46,104 nucleotides of DNA from JANPLD01 sp031426355 (GTDB taxonomy: Bacteria > Pseudomonadota > Alphaproteobacteria > Rickettsiales > UBA8987), in assembly GCA_031426355.1 (NCBI GenBank), contig JANPLD010000039.1, positions 1-46,104 on the forward strand, written 5' to 3'. The notes beneath the pieces are model-generated. The model searched no databases. It was not told the DNA's origin and saw only the letters and a list, made by a program, of their open reading frames with translations. A program made the translations under genes and the position numbers. Shown here one piece after another: positions 24,817 through 33,243 of the stretch. Numbering within the stretch: position 1 is the first letter of the stretch; each line of letters starts with the position of its first letter.

Positions 24817-27075
24817 ATGACGGATAAAGAACAAAGATATAGTAATCCTGAAGCACTTGCATTTCACGAAAAAGGTAAACCCGGCAAAGTAGCGATACTG
24901 CCTACAAAACCACTCACAACCCAGAGGGATCTTGCTCTTGCTTACTCACCCGGCGTTGCAGCTCCGGTGCATGAAATAGCTGATGATCCGGCTAACGCAT
25001 ATAAATATACGGCTAAAGGCAACTTCGTTGCTGTAATATCCAACGGTACAGCCATTCTTGGCCTTGGAGACCTTGGCGCGCTTGCTTCAAAACCTGTGAT
25101 GGAAGGTAAGTCTGTTCTTTTCAAACGCTTCGCTGATATTGACTCAGTTGACGTTGAAGTTGATACAAGCGACCCTGAAAAATTCATAAACTGCGTCCGT
25201 TATTTAGGACCAAGCTGGGGCGGTATAAATCTTGAAGATATTAAAGCACCTGATTGCTTCATCATTGAAAAAACCTTGAAAGAAGTAATGGATATCCCGG
25301 TTTTCCATGATGACCAGCACGGCACCGCAATAGTTACAGCAGCAGCTCTTATCAATGCTGCGCATTTAACTAACAGGAACTTCGCTGACATGAAACTCGT
25401 CGTTCTCGGCGCAGGTTCAGCAGGTATCGCATGCTTAGAATTAGTGAAATCCCTCGGTATCAAAAACGCCCTTCTAGTTGACCGCGAAGGCGTTATCTAC
25501 AAAGGCCGCACTAAAGGAATGAACGAGTGGAAAGAAAAACACGCGATCGAAACTCCCGATAGAAGCCTTGAAGACGCCATGAGAAATGCTGATGCTTTCT
25601 ACGGCTTGGCAGGCAGAGGCGCCGTTACCAAAGAAATGGTAAGATCAATGGCGAAGAACCCGATAATCTTCGCAATGGCAAACCCTGATCCTGAGATAAC
25701 CCCGGCAGAAGTAGCAGAAGTCCGTAATGACGCGATCGTAGCAACCGGCCGTTCTGATTACCCGAACCAGGTTAATAACGTTCTTGGTTTCCCTTATATT
25801 TTCCGTGGCGCGCTTGATGTTCAGGCCAGCACCATCAATGAAGAGATGAAAGTTGCTGCTGCCAAAGCACTTGCGGAACTAGCACGTGAAGCTGTTCCTC
25901 TTGAAGTTATTACAGCTGTAAATCGCGGCGATATGGAATTCGGCCCTAATTACATCATTCCTTCTGCGTTTGATCCTCGCCTTATCTCAAATATCCCTGT
26001 TGCCGTTGCAAAAGCTGCAATTGAAACAGGCGTTGCCAGAAAGATAATCACTGACTGGGATGCCTATAAAAGGGAACTTGCTGCAAGGCTTAACCCTACT
26101 GCAAACGTACTCAGCCTTATTTACAAAAAACTCCGCAACAATCCTAAAACCATCATCTTCGCTGAAGGCGAGGAAGAAGTTATCGTCCGCTCTGCCATCC
26201 AATGGGCTGAAAGCGGTTATGGTAAAGCGATCTTAGTAGGACGTGAGGAAAAAATCACCGAGCAGGCTAAAAAACTCGGTATGAAAGAAAAACTCAATAA
26301 TATTGAGGTAAGGAATTCTTACAAAAGCGAAGTCAGCGAAAAATATGTCGATTTCCTTTATGAAAAACTCCAACGCAAAGGCTACCTGAAACGCGACTGC
26401 TGGAGGGAACTCAAAAATGACAGGAACGTATTTGCTTCCGTAATGCTTGCCAAAGGTGAAGGCGATATACTCATCACCGGCGTTACGCGCAGCTACAGTT
26501 CATGCCTTAAAACTTTAATGTCAGTTATCGGCGCTAAAAAAGGTGAAAGGGTTTTCGGCACAACAATAGTTGTCGGCAGCAATAACAAAACAGTCTTCAT
26601 TTCCGATACTGCCGTTCATGTTGAGCCAGACGCTGAACAACTCGCTCAAATAGCTATTGCAACTACTGAGGTCGCCAAGAAAATGGGTGAAGAGCCTCGC
26701 TTGGCTTTCCTCTCATACTCAAATTTCGGCAACCCTGGTCATGAAAAAGTTCAGATAATAAGGGATGCAGTTAAAGCCTTAGACAGCAAAAAAGTTAAGT
26801 TCCAGTATGAAGGTGATCTTACACCTGATGTTGCCCTTAATGAGAATCTGCTGGCACTCTACCCGTTTGCAAAACTCAAATCCTCGGCAAATTGCTTGGT
26901 AATGCCTTCTTTAGAAGCAGCAAATATCTCCGGCAAAATGCTCAGGGAAGTTGGCGGCGGCACATTAATAGGCCCCGTCCTCCACGGCTTCGCAAAACCC
27001 GCGCAGATAGTTCCTATGAACGCTTCTGTTTCAGAAATACTGAACATTGCAGCTATCGCGAGTGTAGAAGAGTAA
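24817..27075 (+). CDS. maeB: NADP-dependent malic enzyme with C-terminal phosphotransacetylase-like domain
   Basis: Oxidative decarboxylation of malate to pyruvate with NADPH formation. The 752 residues divide into a malic-enzyme N-terminal domain (TTQRDLALAYSPGVAAP, ending in FHDDQHGTAIVTAAALINA with its metal/substrate residues), a Rossmann NAD(P) domain (VVLGAGSAGIACLELV, IIFAMANPDPEITP), and from about residue 430 a phosphotransacetylase-like domain (IIFAEGEEEVIVRSA ... LEAANISGKMLREVGGGTLIGPVLHG). That extra domain is normal in the MaeB group and is thought to be regulatory, sensing acetyl-CoA, rather than catalytic. Confidence 0.95.
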   Translation: MTDKEQRYSNPEALAFHEKGKPGKVAILPTKPLTTQRDLALAYSPGVAAPVHEIADDPANAYKYTAKGNFVAVISNGTAILGLGDLGALASKPVMEGKSVLFKRFADIDSVDVEVDTSDPEKFINCVRYLGPSWGGINLEDIKAPDCFIIEKTLKEVMDIPVFHDDQHGTAIVTAAALINAAHLTNRNFADMKLVVLGAGSAGIACLELVKSLGIKNALLVDREGVIYKGRTKGMNEWKEKHAIETPDRSLEDAMRNADAFYGLAGRGAVTKEMVRSMAKNPIIFAMANPDPEITPAEVAEVRNDAIVATGRSDYPNQVNNVLGFPYIFRGALDVQASTINEEMKVAAAKALAELAREAVPLEVITAVNRGDMEFGPNYIIPSAFDPRLISNIPVAVAKAAIETGVARKIITDWDAYKRELAARLNPTANVLSLIYKKLRNNPKTIIFAEGEEEVIVRSAIQWAESGYGKAILVGREEKITEQAKKLGMKEKLNNIEVRNSYKSEVSEKYVDFLYEKLQRKGYLKRDCWRELKNDRNVFASVMLAKGEGDILITGVTRSYSSCLKTLMSVIGAKKGERVFGTTIVVGSNNKTVFISDTAVHVEPDAEQLAQIAIATTEVAKKMGEEPRLAFLSYSNFGNPGHEKVQIIRDAVKALDSKKVKFQYEGDLTPDVALNENLLALYPFAKLKSSANCLVMPSLEAANISGKMLREVGGGTLIGPVLHGFAKPAQIVPMNASVSEILNIAAIASVEE

Positions 27076-27110
27076 TTTCGTAAGATTGAAGAAAGGTTGT
27101 GATTACTGAA

Positions 27111-27404
27111 TTAGGTACGACCTTTTTTGAAATCTTCTATAATTTTCTTTCCTTTGTCTATATCAAGTACATAGGGAGAAAGATTATTAGCTTTTCTCGC
27201 ATCAGATGCCTCTCTAGCAGCCTGACCAATCCAACTTTCAAGATTTGCTGGATCTAACCCAGAATTAACTAACTCTACCACAGTACCATTCAATAGGTCT
27301 AAGTTATTTTCATGAGCTTCGCCATACTTACCATTCTCGTCGGCTTGGCTTAAATTATCAAGCAATCCACGCTCAAAATCCTTTATAATATCACGTTTAT
27401 TCAT
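27111..27404 (-). CDS. Small acidic protein of unknown function, third gene of a micro-operon (97 aa)
   Basis: Not recognised. From the ATG at 27404 (MNKRDIIKDFERGLL) it is 97 residues, acidic, soluble and mostly helical, with IIKDFERG at the start echoed by KIIEDFKKG at the end. Its ATG overlaps the TGA of the preceding gene (ATGA), a strong sign of translational coupling and of the real start; an upstream TTG extension (27422) would run into that gene. It faces maeB tail to tail. Confidence 0.65.
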   Translation of the reverse strand: MNKRDIIKDFERGLLDNLSQADENGKYGEAHENNLDLLNGTVVELVNSGLDPANLESWIGQAAREASDARKANNLSPYVLDIDKGKKIIEDFKKGRT

Positions 27405-27625
27405 GCCTTTACACCCTTCCATATCTGGTTATAAAACACGTAAAAAAACTCCGTCATTATCTCTACTTTCTCTTTATATTGCGGTCTTAAGTTTAAAATA
27501 TCATCCTTTATAAGCTTTCTGATCTCAGCTTCGGGAAGGTTATTTTTCTTAGCTGCAATAAAGAATTCCGGCATTGTATTAACCAGATTATTGAATTTTT
27601 TTGACGTCTTACTTCGCCATTTCAT
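27401..27625 (-). CDS. Small basic helical protein of unknown function, second gene of a micro-operon (74 aa)
   Basis: Not recognised. Starting at the ATG at 27625 (MKWRSKTSKKFNNLV), 74 residues, with a strongly basic first 12 residues and amphipathic helices after (FFIAAKKNNLPEAEIRKLIKDDIL, YKEKVEIMTEFFYVFYNQIWKGV). The frame can be extended to a TTG at 27667, but that would overlap the preceding 44-residue gene; the ATG falls 4 bases after its stop. Its TGA overlaps the next ATG. Confidence 0.6.
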   Translation of the reverse strand: MKWRSKTSKKFNNLVNTMPEFFIAAKKNNLPEAEIRKLIKDDILNLRPQYKEKVEIMTEFFYVFYNQIWKGVKA

Positions 27626-27629
27626 AAAG

Positions 27630-27764
27630 TTACTTCGCTTTTGCTTTCTTGGCAGTAAATGCTTCAATTAAAATAGGCGCGATTATGCCAATGGTAAACC
27701 CTTTCACTAAAAAAAAGATCGCCGAAAGCACGCATAATACTCTTTCAATTATTTTTAATTTCAT
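27630..27764 (-). CDS. Small single-pass membrane protein, first gene of a micro-operon (44 aa)
   Basis: A 44-codon frame from ATG at 27764 to TAA at 27630. Translation gives a short basic start (MKLKIIER), one or two hydrophobic segments (VLCVLSAIFFLV, FTIGIIAPILIEAF) around KG, and a lysine/alanine tail AKKAKAK. This is the layout of a small membrane protein with the basic tail in the cytoplasm; toxins of type I systems, leader peptides and membrane subunits can all look like this. An extended -10 promoter lies upstream and the next gene follows after 4 bases, which supports its being translated. Confidence 0.55.
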   Translation of the reverse strand: MKLKIIERVLCVLSAIFFLVKGFTIGIIAPILIEAFTAKKAKAK

Positions 27765-27801
27765 AAACCCTGCAAGTGATTAAATCGCTGTAAACAGCGG
27801 C

Positions 27802-27829
27802 TTTATAGCAGAAACCCTAAGAATTACAA
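27802..27829 (-). promoter_or_regulatory. Putative extended -10 promoter of the micro-operon
   Basis: On the minus strand TTGTAA (27824-27829), 16 bases, then TGC-TATAAA (-10 at 27802-27807). Transcription would begin near 27795 and leave a leader of about 30 bases that contains a short hairpin (CGCTG-TTTA-CAGCG). It lies right after the stop of the broken protease gene. Confidence 0.5.
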
Positions 27830-27836
27830 GGTTGGG

Positions 27837-28770
27837 TTAAATTTTGTCTTTTATCATATCCAAAAAGCTATTCTCAATATCTAGCATTGTACTTGAGCCT
27901 ATTACGTTACCTAAGTTTATCATCAAATCAACTTGCACTTTTGGCGTATTTTCAAAAACTATTTGACCGTCTTTTTTTAAAGTAGGCCCAGAATATAATA
28001 TACCCATAAAAAATATTTTTTCCCTTTTCTCTCCTATTTTTAACTTATTATCTTCTGCATAAATATACGATTTAGGTTCTATATAAAACAAAGGAGAGCC
28101 TGAAGATCCTGGAAAACAAGCCATATCTATAAGAAATTCATTTTTTCCATTACAAAGATATAGAGGGAGGAGTTGAAAAAATTCCTGTCCTTATTAAAGG
28201 ATAATTATTTAATTCATCACTTATTCCTATTGGATAACCTACCATAAAAACTTGTCCTCCTACTGAAATAGTTTTTAAGTCATCTTCTTTAGGGAGAATA
28301 GAATTATCTATAGAAATATAAAAAGGAACTTTTCCTGTCTTGTTTTTTAAATCTTCAAATATTCCCAAAATAGGAAATGCACATAAGTCTGCTAATTCAT
28401 GACAAATCCATTGTTTTGCATCATAAGCAAAAATAATATTTAATGAATCTTTTGAAGGGTTATTATTATCATCTTTTATATGAAGCTTAATAGATATTTG
28501 CTTTGCACCTTCTAAAACATGTTTATTTGTGACTAGAAAATCAGCCTTTTTATTACCAATAAATTTAGTGTAAAAGAAACCTGTACCTGAACTTTTCTCG
28601 GTAGTAATTTTAGTAGTGCTGTAAAGTATTTTTTCATGTAAAGTATTTGGAATTACTACTGACATTTTTTTATCCTGATTAATTATATTTTCCGCAGAAA
28701 CAAATATATTTATGAATAAAACAAATAATACACAGCCAGCGTACAATAAAAATTGTATTTCTTTTTTCAT
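27837..28770 (-). pseudogene. Trypsin-like serine protease, broken by one frameshift
   Basis: Two adjacent frames together make one secreted S1/HtrA-like protease. The upstream part (from ATG 28770, signal peptide IQFLLYAGCVLFVLF...VSA) carries catalytic His84 in VTNKHVLEG and Asp128 in HELADLCAF, and stops at 28150. The downstream part, in another frame, supplies the catalytic serine in FPGSSGSPLF and the rest of the domain. Reading SISL then NGKNEFLIDMACFPGSSGSP across the break restores the expected order, so a single base gained (or two lost) near 28148-28152 explains it. A sequencing error is the main alternative to a true pseudogene. Not HtrA proper: no PDZ domain follows. Confidence 0.8.
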
Positions 28771-28821
28771 ATGCTTAAATAACAAAATTGTCAGTCTGCA
28801 ATAAATGCGGGCTAACAAGAA

Positions 28822-30255
28822 CTAAAAATGAATAGCCTTCTTCCACGCATCTAAACTCGCCTCATGCATCATTTCTGAAAGTGTGGGATGAGGGAAAATA
28901 GTGTGGAAAAAATCTTCCTCAGTAAGTTCTGCCGTCTTACCGATCACAAAACCCTGAATCATTTCAGTAACTTCCGCCCCTATCATGTGCGCGCCAAGCA
29001 GCTCTCCTGTATCAGCATTGAAGATGGTTTTTACCAACCCCTCAGTATCACCAAGTGCAATTGCCTTGCCGTTACCAATGAACGGGAATTTACCTACTTT
29101 TATATTATATCCCGCCTCTTTAGCTTTGTCCTCAGTCAAGCCCACAGATGCAATCTGCGGATGGCAATATGTACAACCCGGAATATTCTCACGCTTCATA
29201 GGGTGAGCATGCCCACTATATTTTCCTTCCTTCTCAGCAATTCTTTCAACACATATAACACCTTCATGAGATGCCTTATGAGCAAGCCACGGCGCAGATA
29301 CCACATCACCTATTGCATATATACCTTCCTCATCGGTCGCGCAGAATTCATCCACCTGAATCTGGTTACGCTCTATCTTCACACGCGTTCCTTCTAGTCC
29401 AAGATTCTCCGTATTCCCAATAACACCAACCGCAACAATAACCCTTTCAACTTTAAGCTCTTCGGTCTTGCCATCTTTGGATTGTAAAACAGCCGTCACA
29501 TCATTCTTACCTTTTTTAAGCTCGGCAACAGATGTTGAAGTTCTGATTTTTAAACCTTGCTTCTCAAATGATTTTTGTGCAAGTGCTGAAATTTCCTTGT
29601 CTTCAACCGGTAAAATCCTTTCCATGACCTCTACAACAGTAACATCACAGCCCATTGTTTGGTAAAAATTCGCGAACTCTATCCCGATAGCGCCGCTACC
29701 AACAACCAGTAAAGATTTTGGCATTTCATCAGGCGTCATCGCCTTTTTATAACTCCACACCAGCTTCTCATCATGCTCGAGTCCCGGGAAAGTTTTAGCG
29801 CGCGCACCGGTTGCAAAAATTATATGACGCGCTGAAATATCCGCAACCCTCTCAGCATCCCTCTCACCTGATTTACGTACAGATATTTTACCTGCCCCAT
29901 TAAGCTTTCCATAACCATCAAACACTTCGACCTTATTTTTCTTCATCAGATGCTTGATACCTTGGGTCAGCTTCGAAGAAACTGCACGGCTTCTCTCAAT
30001 CACTTTTTTAAAATCAAATTTGATATTATCAGCCGATAAACCAAACTCTTCAAGGTTATGCATCAGATGATATATCTCTGAACTCCTGAGCAATGCCTTC
30101 GTAGGAATACAACCCCAATTAAGGCATATCCCGCCAAGATGCTCCTTCTCAACAAGTGCCACTTTATACCCAAGTTGGCTCGCACGTATTGCCGCCACAT
30201 ATCCACCCGGCCCGCCACCAATTACCGCAATATCAAATTCTTTTATTTCCGACAT
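28822..30255 (-). CDS. lpdA: Dihydrolipoyl dehydrogenase (E3)
   Basis: Flavoprotein disulfide reductase that reoxidises lipoyl groups on E2. N-terminal FAD motif AVIGGGPGGYVAAIRASQLG; redox-active cysteines in GGICLNWGCIPTK; NAD-binding VVGSGAIGIEFANF; second FAD contact YAIGDVV; and the dimer-interface catalytic pair in HPTLSE near the C-terminus. At 477 residues it is complete. It follows the E2 gene with 17 bases between, so it should serve the pyruvate dehydrogenase complex here. Confidence 0.97.
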   Translation of the reverse strand: MSEIKEFDIAVIGGGPGGYVAAIRASQLGYKVALVEKEHLGGICLNWGCIPTKALLRSSEIYHLMHNLEEFGLSADNIKFDFKKVIERSRAVSSKLTQGIKHLMKKNKVEVFDGYGKLNGAGKISVRKSGERDAERVADISARHIIFATGARAKTFPGLEHDEKLVWSYKKAMTPDEMPKSLLVVGSGAIGIEFANFYQTMGCDVTVVEVMERILPVEDKEISALAQKSFEKQGLKIRTSTSVAELKKGKNDVTAVLQSKDGKTEELKVERVIVAVGVIGNTENLGLEGTRVKIERNQIQVDEFCATDEEGIYAIGDVVSAPWLAHKASHEGVICVERIAEKEGKYSGHAHPMKRENIPGCTYCHPQIASVGLTEDKAKEAGYNIKVGKFPFIGNGKAIALGDTEGLVKTIFNADTGELLGAHMIGAEVTEMIQGFVIGKTAELTEEDFFHTIFPHPTLSEMMHEASLDAWKKAIHF

Positions 30256-30272
30256 AAAATTCTAATTAGGTA

Positions 30273-31607
30273 TTACACAAAAAGCGTAATAGGGTTTTCA
30301 ATATATTTCTTGAATGCAGCGAGGAATTCCGCCCCGACCGCGCCATCAACCGAACGGTGATCTACTGATAAAGTGACAGACATGATACTCGCAATTTTTA
30401 TGTCACCATCTTTAACAATAACCCTGTCTTCACTCGCGCCAACTGCAAGTATGCATGATTGCGGCGGGTTTATGATAGCATTGAAATTCTTAACGCCGTA
30501 CATTCCGAGATTGGAAATAGAAAAACCACCACCCTGGAATTGTTCAGGCTTTAATTTATTCTCACGCGCAAGTTTCGCCAGGCTCTTCATCTCAGCAGAT
30601 ATCTGTATCACTGATTTCTGATCTGCATTGAAAATTATCGGAGTTATAAGGCCGCTATCAGTTGCAACCGCAACAGAGATATCAACATTATTATACTGCA
30701 CGATAGCATCATCATACCAGCTTGCGTTAGCAGCAGGAACCGCCTTTAAAGCCATTGCCGAAGCTTTGATTACCATATCATTCACAGATATTTTATACGA
30801 AGGTTTTCCTTCTGCAACTCCTGTTGCCAGTTCATTAACATGCCCGCGCGCCTGAACCAGATCAGTCACATCACAATCAATATTAAGATAAAAATGCGGG
30901 ATATTCTGTTTCGCTTCAAGCAATCTTGTGGCAATCACTTTGCGAATATTACTATTCGGGATAGTTACAAATTCATTAGAATCACGCTGCACTGCGCCAG
31001 CATTAGAATTTCCACGCGCAAGATGTTCTTCAACATCCGCCTTAACTATACGCCCTTTCGGGCCAGTTCCCCTTAATGCTGAAAGGCTCACCGCCGCCAT
31101 TGACGCAACCTTCTTCGCAAGCGGGCTAGCTTTTATTAAGGCGTTAGATATTGCAGGCTGAGTATTAGTATTTATTTGCGGAGCAGCTTTTGGCTGAGCA
31201 GGAGCGGCTTGCTGCACTGGCTTTGAAGCACTAGGAGCGCTTGTTGGAGCACTCGTCGGTGCCTTTGGCGCTGCACTAGGAGCTTTTGATTTATTCTCAT
31301 TAGCCGTCTCTTTAGGAGCTTCCGGCTGTTTGATCTGATATGAATCCAGAACTTTTTTATCCTCACCATCTTCAAGCAGAAGCGCGATTACAGAATTTAC
31401 TTTAACGGCTTGCGCGCCTTCTTGTATAACGATTTTACCAAGCACACCATCATCAACCGCCTCAACTTCCATAGTGGCTTTATCAGTTTCAATCTCGGCT
31501 ATTATGTCACCCGCCTTAACTTTATCACCCTCTTTCTTTGTCCATTTGGCAAGGTTACCTTCTGTCATCGTCGGGGAAAGCGCAGGCATCAATATTTCTT
31601 TTGGCAT
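30273..31607 (-). CDS. pdhC: Pyruvate dehydrogenase complex E2, dihydrolipoyl acetyltransferase
   Basis: One N-terminal lipoyl domain with the lipoylated lysine in EIETDKATMEVE, an Ala/Pro-rich linker of about 60 residues, a peripheral subunit-binding domain (ASPLAKKVA...LRGTGPKGRIVKADVEEHL), and the trimer-forming catalytic domain with HRSVDGAVGAEF at its end. The start MPKEILMPALSPTMTEGNLAKW is typical for pyruvate, rather than 2-oxoglutarate, complexes. pdhA and pdhB are not upstream as they often are, so E1 must be encoded elsewhere. Confidence 0.94.
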   Translation of the reverse strand: MPKEILMPALSPTMTEGNLAKWTKKEGDKVKAGDIIAEIETDKATMEVEAVDDGVLGKIVIQEGAQAVKVNSVIALLLEDGEDKKVLDSYQIKQPEAPKETANENKSKAPSAAPKAPTSAPTSAPSASKPVQQAAPAQPKAAPQINTNTQPAISNALIKASPLAKKVASMAAVSLSALRGTGPKGRIVKADVEEHLARGNSNAGAVQRDSNEFVTIPNSNIRKVIATRLLEAKQNIPHFYLNIDCDVTDLVQARGHVNELATGVAEGKPSYKISVNDMVIKASAMALKAVPAANASWYDDAIVQYNNVDISVAVATDSGLITPIIFNADQKSVIQISAEMKSLAKLARENKLKPEQFQGGGFSISNLGMYGVKNFNAIINPPQSCILAVGASEDRVIVKDGDIKIASIMSVTLSVDHRSVDGAVGAEFLAAFKKYIENPITLFV

Positions 31608-31685
31608 AGCTTTGCTAATTTAGTTTTTAATAAAGGAATAATATAAATAATTACTTAAAAAACAATAAGTTAAAACATTAGGATG

Positions 31686-31717
31686 TTAACCTTTTATTAA
31701 CCATTTTACTTTATAAT
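31686..31717 (+). promoter_or_regulatory. CtrA-type operator and -10 box upstream of gene 31748
   Basis: TTAA (31686-31689), 7 bases, TTAAC (31697-31701) is an exact match to the CtrA consensus TTAA-N7-TTAAC. A TATAAT lies at 31712-31717 with no good -35 of its own. The CtrA box therefore covers the -35 region, which is where CtrA-activated promoters carry it in Caulobacter and relatives. CtrA binding is inferred; the window does encode a CckA-like kinase of the same pathway. Confidence 0.6.
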
Positions 31718-31747
31718 TAGCAAGTTAAAATTTAAAAAACAATATAT

Positions 31748-32350
31748 ATGGAATATTTGAGCGATTTGCACATCAAAATGAGAGAATTACAAATTAAAGT
31801 ATTTGAAGATAACTCTACGCCATTCGATAAAAAAGTGTCAGATTTACGAATAGAATTTGTAAGAATGCTGGAGAATGCAAAAGAAGATTTTAAAGCACCA
31901 GAAGAGGTAAAAGAATTTGCTACAAAATTATTGGAAAAAATTGAGAAAAATCCAAAAATGGATTTTGATGCAATTGCTGACGAAGTTGGTAAAAAGGCTA
32001 ATTACTATGAAATGCTAGATTGTGTAGCAAAATCTGAATTAGCTACAAAAATTTATTCTAATGAAAAAACAGAAGAAGGCAATAAAATTTCTTTAACGGA
32101 ATATGAAGAAATTTCTGGATGGCTCGATCTTGCAAAGAGTGCTGCTAAATTTGCGGGAGAAAATCTTACTTATGACACTATTGATAATCTTGAAGGAGAG
32201 CAAGATTTAGTTAATATTAAAATATTTTCTGAAATTAAAATTAACGGTGATGATAAAGTTGAAATCGGTTTGCAAAAATCGATTCCTATGATTTTTTCAG
32301 ATGATTTGGTAAAAAAATTAGCGCAAGAACAGAAATCAGGAAAAAACTAA
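31748..32350 (+). CDS. Acidic helical protein of unknown function behind a CtrA-like box (200 aa)
   Basis: No family recognised. It is soluble, strongly acidic and lysine-rich, predicted mostly helical, with a repeated EK-rich character (EEVKEFATKLLEKIEKNPKMDF) and a more mixed C-terminal third (VNIKIFSEIKINGDDKVEIGLQKS). No signal peptide, membrane helix or metal motif is seen. It stands alone on its strand; its stop overlaps the rfbD stop by four bases tail to tail. Its promoter carries a CtrA-type box, so cell-cycle or motility-linked expression is possible. Confidence 0.7.
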   Translation: MEYLSDLHIKMRELQIKVFEDNSTPFDKKVSDLRIEFVRMLENAKEDFKAPEEVKEFATKLLEKIEKNPKMDFDAIADEVGKKANYYEMLDCVAKSELATKIYSNEKTEEGNKISLTEYEEISGWLDLAKSAAKFAGENLTYDTIDNLEGEQDLVNIKIFSEIKINGDDKVEIGLQKSIPMIFSDDLVKKLAQEQKSGKN

Positions 32351-33243
32351 TTTTTTATTTTCTTAAAAAATTCTTCCAGCGAAGTATCAATTGCCGGAAG
32401 TTTTATCCCAAAAGCTTGGAAAGCCTTATCACTGTTAAGCCTTGAATTAAGCGGACGTGTTGCTTTCACAGGATAATCAGAAGTATTGATCGGCAGGATA
32501 TTTTTTACCTTAACAGGAAAATTATATTTCTTAGCTTTTTCCACTATCATTTTAGTGAACTCAAACCATGAAATATATTCATGCGGTGTAAGATGATAAA
32601 TTCCATACTCAGTAGAATTTTTCTTTATCACTTCCAAAGTGGCTTTGGCAATATCAAGCGAATAACATGGGCTACCGATCTGGTCTGCAACAATTTTCAG
32701 CTCCTCCTTTTCACCTGCCAATCTTATCATCGTAAATGGGAAGTTTTTACCCACATGATTATAAACCCAGCTGATACGGAAAATGAAATTCTTGCATCCC
32801 GATTCCTTAATCAGTTTTTCTGATTCTAGTTTTGAAAAACCATAATAATTAAGCGGCGCCAGATCTTTAATATCATCTTCTAAAAATGGTTTTTCTCCAC
32901 TTCCATTAAAAACATAATCAGTTGAATAATGCATCAGTACAATATTGTTTTCAGCGCAATATTCCGCTATTACCGCAACTGAAGCTGCATTTATTTTATA
33001 ACATAATTCCCTCTCATCCTCTGCCTTGTCAACCGCTGTATAGGCTGAACAATTGATGATATGATCAGGTTTCACATTTAAATTCTCAAGATAATTCTTC
33101 ACATTTTCTTCATCAGAAAAATCACACTCTTCGAGAGTCGGGAATATAGAATTATATTCGGGATTATTTTCCAGCAGATCAAGAAAATTAGAACCAAGCT
33201 GCCCGCCTCTGCCAAAAATTAGAAGGTTAGGTTTCAAAGGCAT
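32347..33243 (-). CDS. rfbD: dTDP-4-dehydrorhamnose reductase
   Basis: Final step of dTDP-L-rhamnose synthesis. Short-chain-dehydrogenase-like protein of 298 residues with the NADPH loop FGRGGQLGSNFL, STDYVFNG, the YxxxK pair in YYGFSKLESEK and a C-terminal substrate-binding part (PLNSRLNSDKAF). The ATG overlaps the rfbA stop by one base (TAATG), so rfbA and rfbD are translated together. Confidence 0.95.
   Translation of the reverse strand: MPLKPNLLIFGRGGQLGSNFLDLLENNPEYNSIFPTLEECDFSDEENVKNYLENLNVKPDHIINCSAYTAVDKAEDERELCYKINAASVAVIAEYCAENNIVLMHYSTDYVFNGSGEKPFLEDDIKDLAPLNYYGFSKLESEKLIKESGCKNFIFRISWVYNHVGKNFPFTMIRLAGEKEELKIVADQIGSPCYSLDIAKATLEVIKKNSTEYGIYHLTPHEYISWFEFTKMIVEKAKKYNFPVKVKNILPINTSDYPVKATRPLNSRLNSDKAFQAFGIKLPAIDTSLEEFFKKIKN

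Noticed and set aside
28888..29397. A 169-residue open frame on the plus strand, opposite lpdA
   Set aside because: It lies wholly inside lpdA, is low-complexity and Ser/Phe/His-rich and has no domain; a shadow of the E3 gene.
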